A stretch of DNA of 40,280 nt from an uncultured Clostridia bacterium (GTDB taxonomy: Bacteria > Bacillota > Clostridia > Oscillospirales > Acutalibacteraceae): the NCBI GenBank assembly GCA_947624835.1, contig CANQLX010000010.1, forward strand, positions 1 through 40,280, read 5' to 3'. Numbering within the stretch: the stretch's first letter is position 1; each line of letters starts with the position of its first letter. The notes beneath the pieces were generated by a model that had not been told where the DNA came from, searched no databases, and was given only the letters and a program-made list of their open reading frames with translations. The position numbers were made by a program, and so were the translations under genes. This document shows positions 1 to 7,788 of the stretch, one piece after another.

Positions 1-360
1 CTCAAGATTTTTCTGAAGCTCCAATGTATGCTTCATTCTTGTGCTGTATGCACGTCTATCAATTTGTGCCCGAAGTGAATGTACAGCCGGACCCTTTCCC
101 CTATTCAACATTCTGCTTTGGAGAAAGCAAGCATCCGCCGCCTTACCCATTTCTCCGCCGAGAGCGTCTATTTCACGCACAAGATGTCCCTTAGCAGTAC
201 CGCCTATTGACGGGTTGCATGGACAGTTACCCACAGCATCCATGTTTATAGTAAAAACGACTGTTTTACTTCCGAGTCTTGCCGAAGCGAGGGCGGCCTC
301 TATTCCGGCATGACCTGCGCCTATAACTGCGACATCAAATTTTCCTGCAATAAATTTCAT
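1..360 (-). CDS. mnmG: MnmG (GidA), tRNA U34 carboxymethylaminomethyl-modification flavoprotein, N-terminal part
   Basis: The first 120 residues are present and the rest lies beyond the left edge. After the ATG at 360 the protein reads [23 protein letters not shown], the FAD-binding Rossmann motif (GxGxxG). It is followed by the MnmG hallmark [26 protein letters not shown]. With MnmE this FAD enzyme uses methylene-tetrahydrofolate and glycine or ammonium to modify U34 of tRNAs that read NNA/NNG codons. A GGAG lies about 10 bases before the start. In most Firmicutes mnmG directly follows mnmE; here over 1 kb separates them, holding an orphan pseudogene and parS, so mnmG probably has its own promoter. 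A TTGACT is visible on the minus strand near 450, but its -10 is unclear. Confidence 0.97.
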   Translation of the reverse strand, partial: MKFIAGKFDVAVIGAGHAGIEAALASARLGSKTVVFTINMDAVGNCPCNPSIGGTAKGHLVREIDALGGEMGKAADACFLQSRMLNRGKGPAVHSLRAQIDRRAYSTRMKHTLELQKNLE

Positions 361-692
361 TTTAAACTAACTCCAATATATTAAAATATACATCAGTTTT
401 TTCAATACCCAAAAAAACCGATCCATAATAATTATAAAACAAAAAAGTCAAATTGTACAGTCCCGGCTGCGTGCCGTCGCTATCAATTCGTAACTCCTTT
501 ACTCAGAATAACTATTCTATGGTTCGACTGTAAATTTACCTTATGAATAATAGATAAGTTTGTAATTTCTGTCTGTGGTGTATCTCCCAATGCTTTATAC
601 CTAACACCGACAGGTAAATTTCTGCCGCATGAACCTGCTCACCGCCACATATCAGATCGAGCGAAAACGCAAACATGACACCTGCGGCACAT
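361..692. other. Intergenic region upstream of mnmG, no convincing gene
   Basis: The mnmG-proximal 100 bases are AT-rich and should hold its promoter; a TTGACT and a TATAAT occur on the minus strand near 440-455 but are not ideally spaced. Bases 536-676 are open on the minus strand for 46 codons. That stretch has no good ribosome-binding site and no family I recognise, so I do not call it. No tRNA or known structured RNA is apparent. Confidence 0.4.
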
Positions 693-714
693 CAATGTTT
701 CACGTGAAACATTG
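693..714. promoter_or_regulatory. parS: parS centromere site (ParB-binding)
   Basis: Bases 696-711 read TGTTTCACGTGAAACA, an exact match to the bacterial parS consensus. The dyad extends to a perfect 22-bp palindrome. ParB clamps load at such sites and recruit SMC for origin segregation. This is the only copy I found, about 7 kb from the inferred unwinding site. The parA/parB genes are not in the window; in relatives they usually lie beyond mnmG and rsmG, off the left edge. Confidence 0.95.
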
Positions 715-737
715 TAAAACAATTATATAAAAATCGC

Positions 738-780
738 ACCCGACCTAAATATAATCAAAATACCTGATATATGGTCGGGT
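738..780 (-). terminator. Hairpin terminator of the orphan gene
   Basis: ACCCGACC (738-745) pairs perfectly with GGTCGGGT (773-780) across a 27-base AT-rich loop. Read on the minus strand, the stem is followed by GCGATTTTTAT. It lies just after the stop of the frameshifted orphan gene. The same CCCGACC/GGTCGGG core recurs at three other intergenic positions in the window. Confidence 0.6.
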
Positions 781-807
781 TGTATAAATAAAAATTTTTG
801 ATAGGCT

Positions 808-1199
808 TTAATCATCTGTGTAAACAGTTATACAACTGATCACTATTTTCTTAATTTCTTTCTTATCTACAATAATATCAGCTTTTGTACGAAAATTGCC
901 TAAAGTGTCATCGTCATCAAATAAAGTATAATTGAAAGACCTTTTCAATATTTTATTCGAGTAATCCCCCTATTTTCCGTCAGATAATATTTTGTTCTGT
1001 CTTTCATTATTACATAAGAATTAAGTAAATCAATATTATCCTTATTCACCACAGTATCTTTATTTATCCTGATATAAACATTAAATGGAGATATGTTCAT
1101 TCTTCCGTCAGTGGTATTATCCCCCATTATTGAGGTAGTTTGTTTTTCATCAAGCTTTATAACCTCACCCCCTCTATTATCTATAACGGTTATTCGCAC
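808..1199 (-). pseudogene. Orphan gene of unknown function split by a one-base frameshift
   Basis: Frame 1 runs from a GTG at 1199 to TGA at 945 (84 residues, VRITVIDNRGGEVIKL...). In another minus-strand frame an open stretch begins right after a TAG at 970-972 and runs to TAA at 808-810, ending ...KKIVISCITVYTDD. The two frames meet at a run of five Gs (plus-strand Cs 966-970). Adding one base there fuses them into one 130-residue reading frame with no other defect. The product is hydrophilic, probably beta-rich, with no signal peptide or membrane segment. I do not recognise the family. It sits between mnmE and mnmG, with hairpin terminators on both sides and no clear Shine-Dalgarno. It may be an authentic pseudogene, a phase-variable poly-G tract, or a sequencing error. 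Confidence 0.6.
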
Positions 1200-1423
1200 C
1201 GTTGGGTTACATGAAATTTCTACTTACAGAGTATTATTAAGAAAAATATTATAAATATCAAATAAATGACCCGACCGTAAAATATAGATACAGTCAGGTC
1301 GTTAGATTATATATGATTTTAATATTGTGCATGATGTTATCATCAGTAATATATGCATGAGAATCTTCAATCCAATAACACAGAACAGGCTAAAACTCTA
1401 ACCGACGACAGGGGTACTCTGCG
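1200..1423 (-). terminator. Spacer after mnmE with a weak hairpin terminator (1268-1300)
   Basis: GACCCGAC at 1268-1275 pairs with GTCAGGTC at 1293-1300 with one wobble, forming a hairpin read on the minus strand after mnmE. The downstream side is T-rich but lacks a clean T-run. The remaining bases are AT-rich with no open frame I would call; they may include the promoter of the orphan gene. Confidence 0.4.
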
Positions 1424-2788
1424 TTATTTACCAACACAGAAATGAGAAAATACCTTGTCAACTACTGCCTCGGTAACTCTCTCACCTGTAAGTTCAAGAA
1501 GGCTGTTTATTGAGTCCTCAATAAGAACAGTGACAGCATCAAGAGTTATTCCTGCTTTTATCGCCGCTAAAGACTCCTCAACGGATCTAAGAGCCGCTTG
1601 TGCAGCACCGAATTGACGCTCTGTTGCAAGTATCCCCTGCGACGGGTCAAGATTTGATGTACCTACTATTTCCCCTACTTCACGCTTGAGCTCCTCTGCA
1701 CCCATTCCGGTTTTTGCAGAAATAAATACGGTATGCTTTATTTTATTTTTTATGAGATTACTGTCAATCCTTGATTCAAGATCCGTCTTATTCACAATAG
1801 CAACAGCCGGGGCATTTTTTAGTAAATCAAGAAGTTCCATATCCTCCTCGGATAACGGCATAGATGCATCAAATACGGCAAAAATCAATCCTGCACTCGA
1901 TAATCTGTCCTTCGCCCTCTTTACACCTATACTTTCAACCGGATCATCCGTTGAATGTATTCCGGCTGTATCAGAAAGTCTTAAAGGTATATCACCAAGC
2001 ATAATGGTTTCCTCGACTATATCCCTTGTTGTACCTGGTATATCAGTGACAATGGAACGGTCAAAGCCCGAAAGCAGATTCATCAGAGTAGACTTGCCTA
2101 CATTCGGTCTGCCTACAATAACGGTATCCATACCCTCTCGGATAACCTTTCCGGCATCATAAGAATTAATAAGGAAATTAAGCTCGGCTTTTACAATTTC
2201 AAGCTTTTCATTCAATGCACCTTCGTCTACATCGGGAATTTCTTCCTCCGGATAATCTGCCCATGCGGATAAATGTGCGGCAATATCAATAAGTATTTCC
2301 CTCACCTTATCTATTCTCTTTCTAAGATTTCCTTCCATTACGGACAATGCAGCCCTTGCGGACTGATCCCCCACTGCGGAAATAATATCCATAACGGATT
2401 CCGCTTCCGTCAGACCCATTTTTCCATTAAGAAATGCCCTTTTTGTAAACTCTCCCGGCTCCGCAGGCTTAGCACCCTTTCCAAGTACCGCCCTTAATAT
2501 TTTTTTCGTAATATATATACCTCCGTGGCAGGATATTTCAACAACGTCCTCTCCCGTATAACTGTGCGGTGCTCTGAAAACGAGAACAACGGCCTCATCA
2601 ATATGCTCACCGTTATCCGATATTTTTCCCAGGGAAGCAGTATAGCCTCTCATTTCGGTAATTTTTTTTCCCGATACCGACTCAAAAACACTGTCAGCTA
2701 TACTGAGTGCATTTTCACCTGATATTCTTATAATGCCTATACCCCCGTGTCCGATAGGAGTTGATATAGCAGCTATGGTATGCTCCAA
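1424..2788 (-). CDS. mnmE: MnmE (TrmE), tRNA U34 modification GTPase
   Basis: MnmE is the G-protein partner of MnmG in forming cmnm5U34. The N-terminal tetrahydrofolate-binding domain begins HTIAAISTPIGHGGIGIIRISG. A GTPase domain is inserted in the helical domain and carries GRPNVGKST (G1), DIPGTTRD (G2/G3 region), NKTDL (G4) and SAKTG (G5). The chain ends FCVGK, the conserved C-terminal CxGK with the functional cysteine. Length 454 fits the family. The frame is open to a TTG at 2803, but GGAGG lies between that codon and a second TTG at 2788, eight bases upstream of the latter. I therefore start at 2788, giving MEHTIAAIST, which matches homologues. A terminator separates it from jag, so it is probably transcribed separately. 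Confidence 0.97.
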   Translation of the reverse strand: MEHTIAAISTPIGHGGIGIIRISGENALSIADSVFESVSGKKITEMRGYTASLGKISDNGEHIDEAVVLVFRAPHSYTGEDVVEISCHGGIYITKKILRAVLGKGAKPAEPGEFTKRAFLNGKMGLTEAESVMDIISAVGDQSARAALSVMEGNLRKRIDKVREILIDIAAHLSAWADYPEEEIPDVDEGALNEKLEIVKAELNFLINSYDAGKVIREGMDTVIVGRPNVGKSTLMNLLSGFDRSIVTDIPGTTRDIVEETIMLGDIPLRLSDTAGIHSTDDPVESIGVKRAKDRLSSAGLIFAVFDASMPLSEEDMELLDLLKNAPAVAIVNKTDLESRIDSNLIKNKIKHTVFISAKTGMGAEELKREVGEIVGTSNLDPSQGILATERQFGAAQAALRSVEESLAAIKAGITLDAVTVLIEDSINSLLELTGERVTEAVVDKVFSHFCVGK

Positions 2789-2863
2789 CTTAATAACCTC
2801 CAAGTAATATTTATTTTACTTTCAACCATCTATCAAATTAATGTTGAAAACTATATTACAATT

Positions 2864-2927
2864 TATAAAAAATGCGGTGTAATGCCCTCCGGCGAAAGCC
2901 GGGACTGCTTAGGCACTCCACCGCATT
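2864..2927 (-). terminator. Long compound hairpin terminator after the rpmH-jag operon
   Basis: AATGCGGTG (2871-2879) pairs with CACCGCATT (2919-2927). Inside are a second helix (ATGCC with GGCA) and an apical CCGGC-GAAA-GCCGG hairpin. On the minus strand the structure is followed by TTTTTTAT. It lies between the jag stop (2983) and the mnmE start, which fits an intrinsic terminator of the upstream operon. Confidence 0.7.
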
Positions 2928-2982
2928 AATTTAACTCTTTAATTAACCTATGTAGAAAAAATATCAATATTGTAAAATCAAA

Positions 2983-3873
2983 TCAAATATTATCAATACT
3001 TTCATCAGATGATTTTTTTACATCAATTCTGCCATAAAGAGACATATCCGGACGTTCGTTAATACTTTCTCTGACCTTCTCAGAGGACGCATCATTTTCA
3101 AATGTACTGAACATACTGTCCTGAGGATGAGATTCATTCTCGTCGTACTGTCTTCGTTGATATCCGTTTGTACGAGGTCGCCTGTTATAAGAGCCGTCCT
3201 TGTTAAAATTATTGCTTCTACCTCTGTAGCCGCCCCTGTAATTTTGCTTATAATCGGGATCCGGACCAATAACAACATGACGTTGGAGATTTTCGCCTTC
3301 ACTCCACGATATAGCTCCTCTGACCCTCTGCACAGCAGTATGTATAATTCTTCTTTCATACGGATTCATAGGCTCAAGTGATGTTTTAACACCTAACTTG
3401 CAGGCTTTGAAAGCAAGCTTTCTTCCGAGTATTTCAAGAGTTTTTTCTCTTTTTTCACGGTAATTTCCTATGTTTATTGAAATTCTGTAATATTCATTAT
3501 CAATATGATTGGCAACAAGACCTGTCAGATACTGTAAAGCATCGAGAGTTTCTCCCCTATGTCCTATAACAAATCCAATCTCATCACCATCTATATTAAG
3601 AACAGCACCGCCGTCGGATTCCTCCGCATTGATAACTACATCCCTAATTCCCATTAAACTAAGAACATTTTTAAGATATTCTTCAGCCGATTCAAGGGGC
3701 GACAGTGTAATATATGCCCTTACAACTGCCGGACTTCCTCCGAAAATACCGAATTTTTTCTTTTCCGGCTGTTTAATAACCTCAATCTGCACATTATCAG
3801 CACCAAGCTGCTGTTTTGCCTGAATCTCCGCTTCCTCAACAGAATCAGCTGTAACCATAACTTCCTTTATCAT
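2983..3873 (-). CDS. khpB: Jag/KhpB, KH-R3H RNA-binding protein
   Basis: Domains in order are a Jag_N domain (residues 1-50, MVTADSVEEAEIQAKQQLG), a KH-II domain (about 65-140, with DEIGFVIGHRGETLDALQYL, whose GHRG is the RNA-binding loop) and R3H (about 140-205, NPYERRIIHTAVQ). A tail of about 90 residues, rich in Arg, Gly, Asn and Tyr, follows and is probably disordered. In pneumococcus and relatives KhpB pairs with KhpA as an RNA chaperone affecting cell elongation and division. The ATG at 3873 has a perfect GGAGG seven to eight bases upstream. It lies 17 bases after yidC and shares its transcript, a conserved arrangement. The RG-rich tail is longer than in Bacillus homologues and may add RNA affinity. 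Confidence 0.95.
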   Translation of the reverse strand: MIKEVMVTADSVEEAEIQAKQQLGADNVQIEVIKQPEKKKFGIFGGSPAVVRAYITLSPLESAEEYLKNVLSLMGIRDVVINAEESDGGAVLNIDGDEIGFVIGHRGETLDALQYLTGLVANHIDNEYYRISINIGNYREKREKTLEILGRKLAFKACKLGVKTSLEPMNPYERRIIHTAVQRVRGAISWSEGENLQRHVVIGPDPDYKQNYRGGYRGRSNNFNKDGSYNRRPRTNGYQRRQYDENESHPQDSMFSTFENDASSEKVRESINERPDMSLYGRIDVKKSSDESIDNI

Positions 3874-3890
3874 AACCGATAACCTCCTGT

Positions 3891-4955
3891 TTATCTTTTT
3901 CTTCCCTGATAACTACTGCTGTTATTATTCAATTTTTTACGCTTCTGTTTTTTATTGCCCGATTTTATCTGCTTATCGGCAGTATTTATTTTTTTCATAA
4001 GTTCTGACGGAGCAACATATCCCTCTGCCTCAACATATGCGACATCGGCCTCCTGCTGCCGCCTCAGGACAACCCTCCTGGCTTCCGTTTTAGCTTCAAT
4101 AATACTTGCATTATAGAATATATTCAGAACAAGAGACTGAATAAATCCGATAACAGTGGAAACTATCCAATAGAAACCAACCGCACCCGGAACGATATAT
4201 GCAATCCAAGTACTGAGAAGCGGCATGAAAAATATCATAAAAATCATACATCCCTGCATTTTTGTTCCATTCATTTTCTGTATGATAAACATACTTGCAA
4301 CAGACGTAACAAAACAAAGCACAGGTATAAGCCACATCATTGACTGGAAAGAACATTCGCTCGGTGTTGCAAGCAAATCAAGACCGAGAAAATTAAATCC
4401 CTTGCTGAATTCATCAATTTTTTCCGTTTCAGCGGAATTAAAAAGAGGATTATTGTCTACAACAAGATAACCTTTTAAAGAACTAAAATATTTTATTATA
4501 CTTATTTCCCCATATTGACTGTTTATTCCCGTTCCTATTCCGGGAAGAGCAGTAATGCTGTTAAGTGCCTCACTTACCTTTTCATAGGCAATATGAAGCG
4601 TATTAGTGAGAGGATTTCTCACTGAATAAAGCACACCGAACATTATTATCATCGGTGCAATCATAGGCATACATCCAAAGGAAGGTTTTATATTTTCCTT
4701 TTCCATCAAATTTTGTATTTCTTCATTTGCTTTTGCCCTGTTATTTTTGTACTTTTCCATTATCTCTCTTTGCTTCATTTGAAAACGCATATTTGAAGCC
4801 ATTGATTTTTGCTGTTTCATAGAAAAGGGGAAAATAATCAATCTCGTAAGTAAAGTAAAAATTATAATTGCTATACCGTAATTTTTAAACAAATAAAAGG
4901 CAAACCATAGAACATATCCGAAAATACTACCTATAAAATTAAATACTAAATCCAT
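3891..4955 (-). CDS. yidC: YidC/Oxa1-family membrane protein insertase
   Basis: YidC inserts and folds membrane proteins, alone or with SecYEG. The 354 residues start with a membrane segment, then a second TM (about 25-42) containing TRLIIFP, whose arginine corresponds to the groove arginine of YidC proteins. A charged cytoplasmic hairpin rich in Lys/Gln follows (KQQKSMASNMRFQMKQREIMEKYK), then three more TMs (about 95-112, 205-225, 235-285). The C-terminal 60 residues are strongly basic and suit ribosome contact. There is no lipobox, unlike Bacillus SpoIIIJ; the start resembles clostridial homologues. A hydrophilic stretch of about 70 residues after TM3 is probably external. It sits between yidD and jag as is usual. 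The Shine-Dalgarno is weak and distant, so the start is slightly uncertain. Confidence 0.95.
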   Translation of the reverse strand: MDLVFNFIGSIFGYVLWFAFYLFKNYGIAIIIFTLLTRLIIFPFSMKQQKSMASNMRFQMKQREIMEKYKNNRAKANEEIQNLMEKENIKPSFGCMPMIAPMIIMFGVLYSVRNPLTNTLHIAYEKVSEALNSITALPGIGTGINSQYGEISIIKYFSSLKGYLVVDNNPLFNSAETEKIDEFSKGFNFLGLDLLATPSECSFQSMMWLIPVLCFVTSVASMFIIQKMNGTKMQGCMIFMIFFMPLLSTWIAYIVPGAVGFYWIVSTVIGFIQSLVLNIFYNASIIEAKTEARRVVLRRQQEADVAYVEAEGYVAPSELMKKINTADKQIKSGNKKQKRKKLNNNSSSYQGRKR

Positions 4956-4993
4956 TAACCAAAAATCATTCCCTTCACCCTTTTAAATAACAT

Positions 4994-5260
4994 TTATTTT
5001 TTTAAGGGACTATTCTTACCGTATGAAATACGCTTTCTCCTGTTTTTCTTTTCCGGGACAGGATCGTATCCCCCCTTTGAAAAAGGATTACAACGCAGTA
5101 TTCTCCATATCGTAAGTGCACTTCCTTTAAATGCACCAAATCGCTCTATCGCCTCCATACCGTATGTCGAACAGGTAGGGCAATATTTACAGTGTGGAGG
5201 GGTTTTCGACGAAATATTTTTTTTGTAAAATTTAATAAGCCAAATAAGCGGGCGCTTCAT
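4994..5260 (-). CDS. yidD: YidD, membrane protein insertion efficiency factor
   Basis: This 88-residue protein has the YidD (DUF37) signature: an amphipathic N-terminus ([15 protein letters not shown]) then [23 protein letters not shown] and [17 protein letters not shown]. It has three conserved cysteines and is very basic at the C-terminus. YidD associates with the inner face of the membrane and aids YidC-dependent insertion. Its ATG overlaps the rnpA stop by four bases, indicating translational coupling. Length and order (rnpA-yidD-yidC) are typical. Confidence 0.95.
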   Translation of the reverse strand: MKRPLIWLIKFYKKNISSKTPPHCKYCPTCSTYGMEAIERFGAFKGSALTIWRILRCNPFSKGGYDPVPEKKNRRKRISYGKNSPLKK

Positions 5261-5592
5261 TTTAAAACACCCGCCTCCCTGAGCTCTTTTCTCATAGCAC
5301 GCAGAACATCACCGGTTTTAACATACGGTGTTTTGCCTCTTGCAACAAACACCAAATCGTAACCTGCACAGACTTCCTCTGAAAGCATACGATATGCTTC
5401 TCTTATAACTCTGCGGGATCTGCTGCGCAAAACGGCCTTTCCTACTTTTTTGCTTACAGTTATTCCGATCCTTACATAACCCAGACGATTTTTTCCGACA
5501 TAGGCAACAAGAACCGCTGAAGTATAGCACCGACCCTTGGAGTAAAGTCTCCGGAAGTCGTTATTTCTTTTCAAAGTGATGATATCACCCAA
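5257..5592 (-). CDS. rnpA: RNase P protein component
   Basis: RnpA binds RNase P RNA and the pre-tRNA 5' leader during tRNA maturation. The 111-residue chain has the family start ([14 protein letters not shown]) and the basic core [29 protein letters not shown]. In most RnpA proteins the core reads RNRxKRxxRE; here residues 56-65 are [10 protein letters not shown], with Ser57 in place of the usual Asn. The start is TTG at 5592, about ten bases after GGAGGG. An internal start would remove the conserved N-terminus. It lies 57 bases after rpmH in the same transcript and overlaps yidD. Confidence 0.93.
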   Translation of the reverse strand: MGDIITLKRNNDFRRLYSKGRCYTSAVLVAYVGKNRLGYVRIGITVSKKVGKAVLRSRSRRVIREAYRMLSEEVCAGYDLVFVARGKTPYVKTGDVLRAMRKELREAGVLK

Positions 5593-5649
5593 AACAATCA
5601 GTCCCTCCGTTTACCCTATCCGGACCGTTTTGCACGGGAAACAATCTTA

Positions 5650-5784
5650 TCAGTATGTAAGTCTTTTTCTTCCCTTTGCCCTGCGGCGTGCAAGTACCTT
5701 TCTGCCATTAGCATCAGACATCCTTTTCCTGAAGCCGTGTTCCTTTTTTCTGTGAATCTTCTTTGGCTGATATGTTCTCAGCAT
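5650..5784 (-). CDS. rpmH: 50S ribosomal protein L34
   Basis: Forty-four codons give the classic L34: [20 protein letters not shown], then [20 protein letters not shown], ending RLTY. The ATG at 5784 has a perfect AGGAGG. L34 is a small basic protein of the large ribosomal subunit. The gene heads the rpmH-rnpA-yidD-yidC-jag operon, and its promoter is about 220 bases upstream. Confidence 0.98.
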   Translation of the reverse strand: MLRTYQPKKIHRKKEHGFRKRMSDANGRKVLARRRAKGRKRLTY

Positions 5785-6001
5785 AACAATTCCTCCTTTT
5801 GTCGTTGACATATATTTTTCAGATATTCTATGACAGCTCCCCGTTCATACGGGAAAGCCTCCCGCAGCAGCGGGATCAGCCGATTGTCCCTATAAAAGTC
5901 AACCGACACGGGTCACATATAATACAGGGCGGAAGTTATCTTAATTTCCATGAAAAGAAAGCAGATTCATATACATTACCAATAAAACCCTGCACCGTAA
6001 A
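5785..6001 (-). other. Structured 5' leader of the rpmH operon
   Basis: About 210 transcribed bases separate the inferred promoter from rpmH. On the minus strand the leader holds compact hairpins: CCCGC-TGCT-GCGGG, then CCCGT-ATGA-ACGGG, with GGGACAATCGGCTGATCCC just before. No reading frame here looks coding. The GC-rich structures contrast with the AT-rich surroundings and may act in L34 autoregulation or mRNA processing; this is inference. Confidence 0.4.
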
Positions 6002-6031
6002 ATTATAAACTATATAATACACTTCTGTCAA
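6002..6031 (-). promoter_or_regulatory. Promoter of the rpmH operon
   Basis: On the minus strand a perfect -35 TTGACA (6031-6026) and a perfect -10 TATAAT (6007-6002) are 18 bases apart. This is a strong vegetative sigma-A-type promoter, divergent from dnaA, as expected for a ribosomal protein operon. Confidence 0.85.
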
Positions 6032-6474
6032 CAATAATTTAAAAAATAAAGTCATTTATAATATATTTTTTATAATTTATCACAGTTTTGCGTCCTTCTG
6101 AGTCCTATTACTTTATACTTTTTATAACCAATCCCCCATTTTCAACATTATGCCTCAATTATGTTGATAAACAGATATAAATACTTTTTAATTTATGTTA
6201 ATGAAAAAAATTTACATATTTTAAAATTCCTACAACTTGTTAAAAAAATTTGAAATATGCAAATTATTATGATATAATTAATTTGTATAAGTGTTTGCTT
6301 GATTGTAGATTATGTTGTGATAAGCAATTTATAGTAAATAGGCATTTTTGCCGGACGTTATGTCTGATAACAAATAAAAACAACAGATGAACACCGTACA
6401 ATAAAACTTATCGGATATAAAGAATCAGGGAAACAAAAAATAATAAACTTTAAAGAAACAGGAGAAACATACAT
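6032..6474. other. Origin-proximal spacer upstream of dnaA with DnaA-box-like sites
   Basis: This spacer is very AT-rich. TTTTCAACA lies at 6139-6147 and, on the minus strand, TTATCAACA at 6162-6170. The latter differs from the canonical TTATCCACA box by one base. It also contains the dnaA promoter (6250-6278) and a leader of about 190 bases. Together with the dnaA-dnaN spacer it would form a bipartite origin like that of Bacillus. A few boxes here could also serve dnaA autoregulation. Confidence 0.6.
6250..6278 (+). promoter_or_regulatory. dnaA promoter
   Basis: TTGAAA (6250-6255) and TATAAT (6273-6278) are 17 bases apart. Transcription would start near 6285, giving a leader of about 190 bases before dnaA. 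DnaA-box-like motifs lie about 80-110 bases upstream. Confidence 0.7.
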
Positions 6475-7788
6475 ATGGATTCATTCAATGAAGCTTGGGC
6501 TCTCATATGTGAGTATTGTAAGCAACATGTTACAGAGGTCGCATATAAGTCCTGGTTACAGAATATTGAGCCTTTGAAGCTTGATCTTGCTGACGGAAAA
6601 ATAATTCTTATGGTTCGTTCTGACTTTCAGAGGAATATAATAATGACGGTTTATATGAAGCTTTTAAAGGAAGCCTCAAAAAATGTATTTGGAACGGATC
6701 TTGATATAGCAGTAATAGTACCCGAGGATGTAAATAATGAAACAACAGCTAAGAACGAAACACCGGTTGATGAGGATTATGAATTCACTTTTGATACATT
6801 CATAGTAGGTTCGTCTAATAAATTTGCTCATGCTGCATCACTTGCTGTTGCAACAAATCCCGGAAGAGCATATAATCCTTTATTCATCTATGGCAATTCA
6901 GGACTTGGAAAAACACATCTGCTTTACGCAATAAGAAATGAAATACACAAAAATCATCCGGAAAAGGATATAGTTTATGTTAAGGGTGAGGATTTTACAA
7001 ACGAGCTTATTGAAGCAATAATGACAAAATCCAATATTGAATTTAGGCAGAAGTACCGCAGATCAGATGTTCTTCTCGTAGACGATATACAGTTTATAGG
7101 AGGAAAAGATTCAACACAGGAAGAATTTTTCCATACCTTCAATACTCTGTATGAAGCAAAAAGTCAGATAGTACTTACATCCGACCGACCGCCAAAGGAA
7201 ATACAGACTCTTGAAGACAGACTTCGCAGCCGCTTTGAATCAGGACTGATAGCAGATATACAGCCACCGGATTTTGAAACAAGAATTGCAATAATAAGAA
7301 GAAAAGCAGAGCTTTTACAGATAGAGCTTCCGGACGATGTAACTGAGTATATAGCTACAAGACTTAAATCCAATATAAGACAGCTTGAGGGAGTTGTAAA
7401 GAAGCTGAAAGCAAACAATCAGCTGTACGGAGATAAAATAAATATAAATATAGCACAAAAAACCATATCCGAAATACTTAACAATGAGCAGCCGCCTCCA
7501 TTGACAGTGGATATAGTTATAGAGGAAGTGGCAAGACACCTCGGAGTTACAGGAAATGATATACGCTCCTCAAAAAGAAATTCAAATATTTCAAATGCCC
7601 GTCAGATAGCAATCTATGCGGTAAGGGAGCTTATGGATATGTCAATGAACAATATCGGGGATGAATTTGGAGGAAGAGATCATTCAACCATAGTATATGC
7701 ACTCAAACAGATAGAAAAGAATATGGAAAGGGACCCTAAGCTCAAATCGACGGTTAATGATATTATAAATAATATATCTAAAAGATGA
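6475..7788 (+). CDS. dnaA: DnaA, chromosomal replication initiator ATPase
   Basis: DnaA binds the origin and opens it to load DnaB helicase. The 437 residues show domain I (1-80, AWALICEYCKQHVTEVAYKSW), a short linker, and the AAA+ domain with YTFDTF-type entry (EFTFDTFIVGSSN). Walker A is at residues 140-147 (GNSGLGKT) and Walker B is LLVDDIQFIGGKD. Domain IV ends with the box-recognition helix GGRDHSTIVYA (399-409). Against E. coli, the loop pair Leu422-Pro423 is Met391-Asn392 here and Thr435 is Ser404, while the Arg-Gln of the PRQ motif and the RDH are kept. This may relate to the unusual box sequence around it. The ATG follows GGAGAAA by seven bases. Confidence 0.99.
   Translation: MDSFNEAWALICEYCKQHVTEVAYKSWLQNIEPLKLDLADGKIILMVRSDFQRNIIMTVYMKLLKEASKNVFGTDLDIAVIVPEDVNNETTAKNETPVDEDYEFTFDTFIVGSSNKFAHAASLAVATNPGRAYNPLFIYGNSGLGKTHLLYAIRNEIHKNHPEKDIVYVKGEDFTNELIEAIMTKSNIEFRQKYRRSDVLLVDDIQFIGGKDSTQEEFFHTFNTLYEAKSQIVLTSDRPPKEIQTLEDRLRSRFESGLIADIQPPDFETRIAIIRRKAELLQIELPDDVTEYIATRLKSNIRQLEGVVKKLKANNQLYGDKININIAQKTISEILNNEQPPPLTVDIVIEEVARHLGVTGNDIRSSKRNSNISNARQIAIYAVRELMDMSMNNIGDEFGGRDHSTIVYALKQIEKNMERDPKLKSTVNDIINNISKR

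Noticed and set aside
536-676. 46-codon minus-strand ORF near parS
   Set aside because: No proper ribosome-binding site, no recognisable family, and a composition unlike neighbouring proteins.
2871-2927. Self-cleaving ribozyme (twister-like) in the compound hairpin after jag
   Set aside because: Some short matches to twister loops occur, but conserved positions do not line up. A T-run on the minus strand and the position after an operon fit a terminator.
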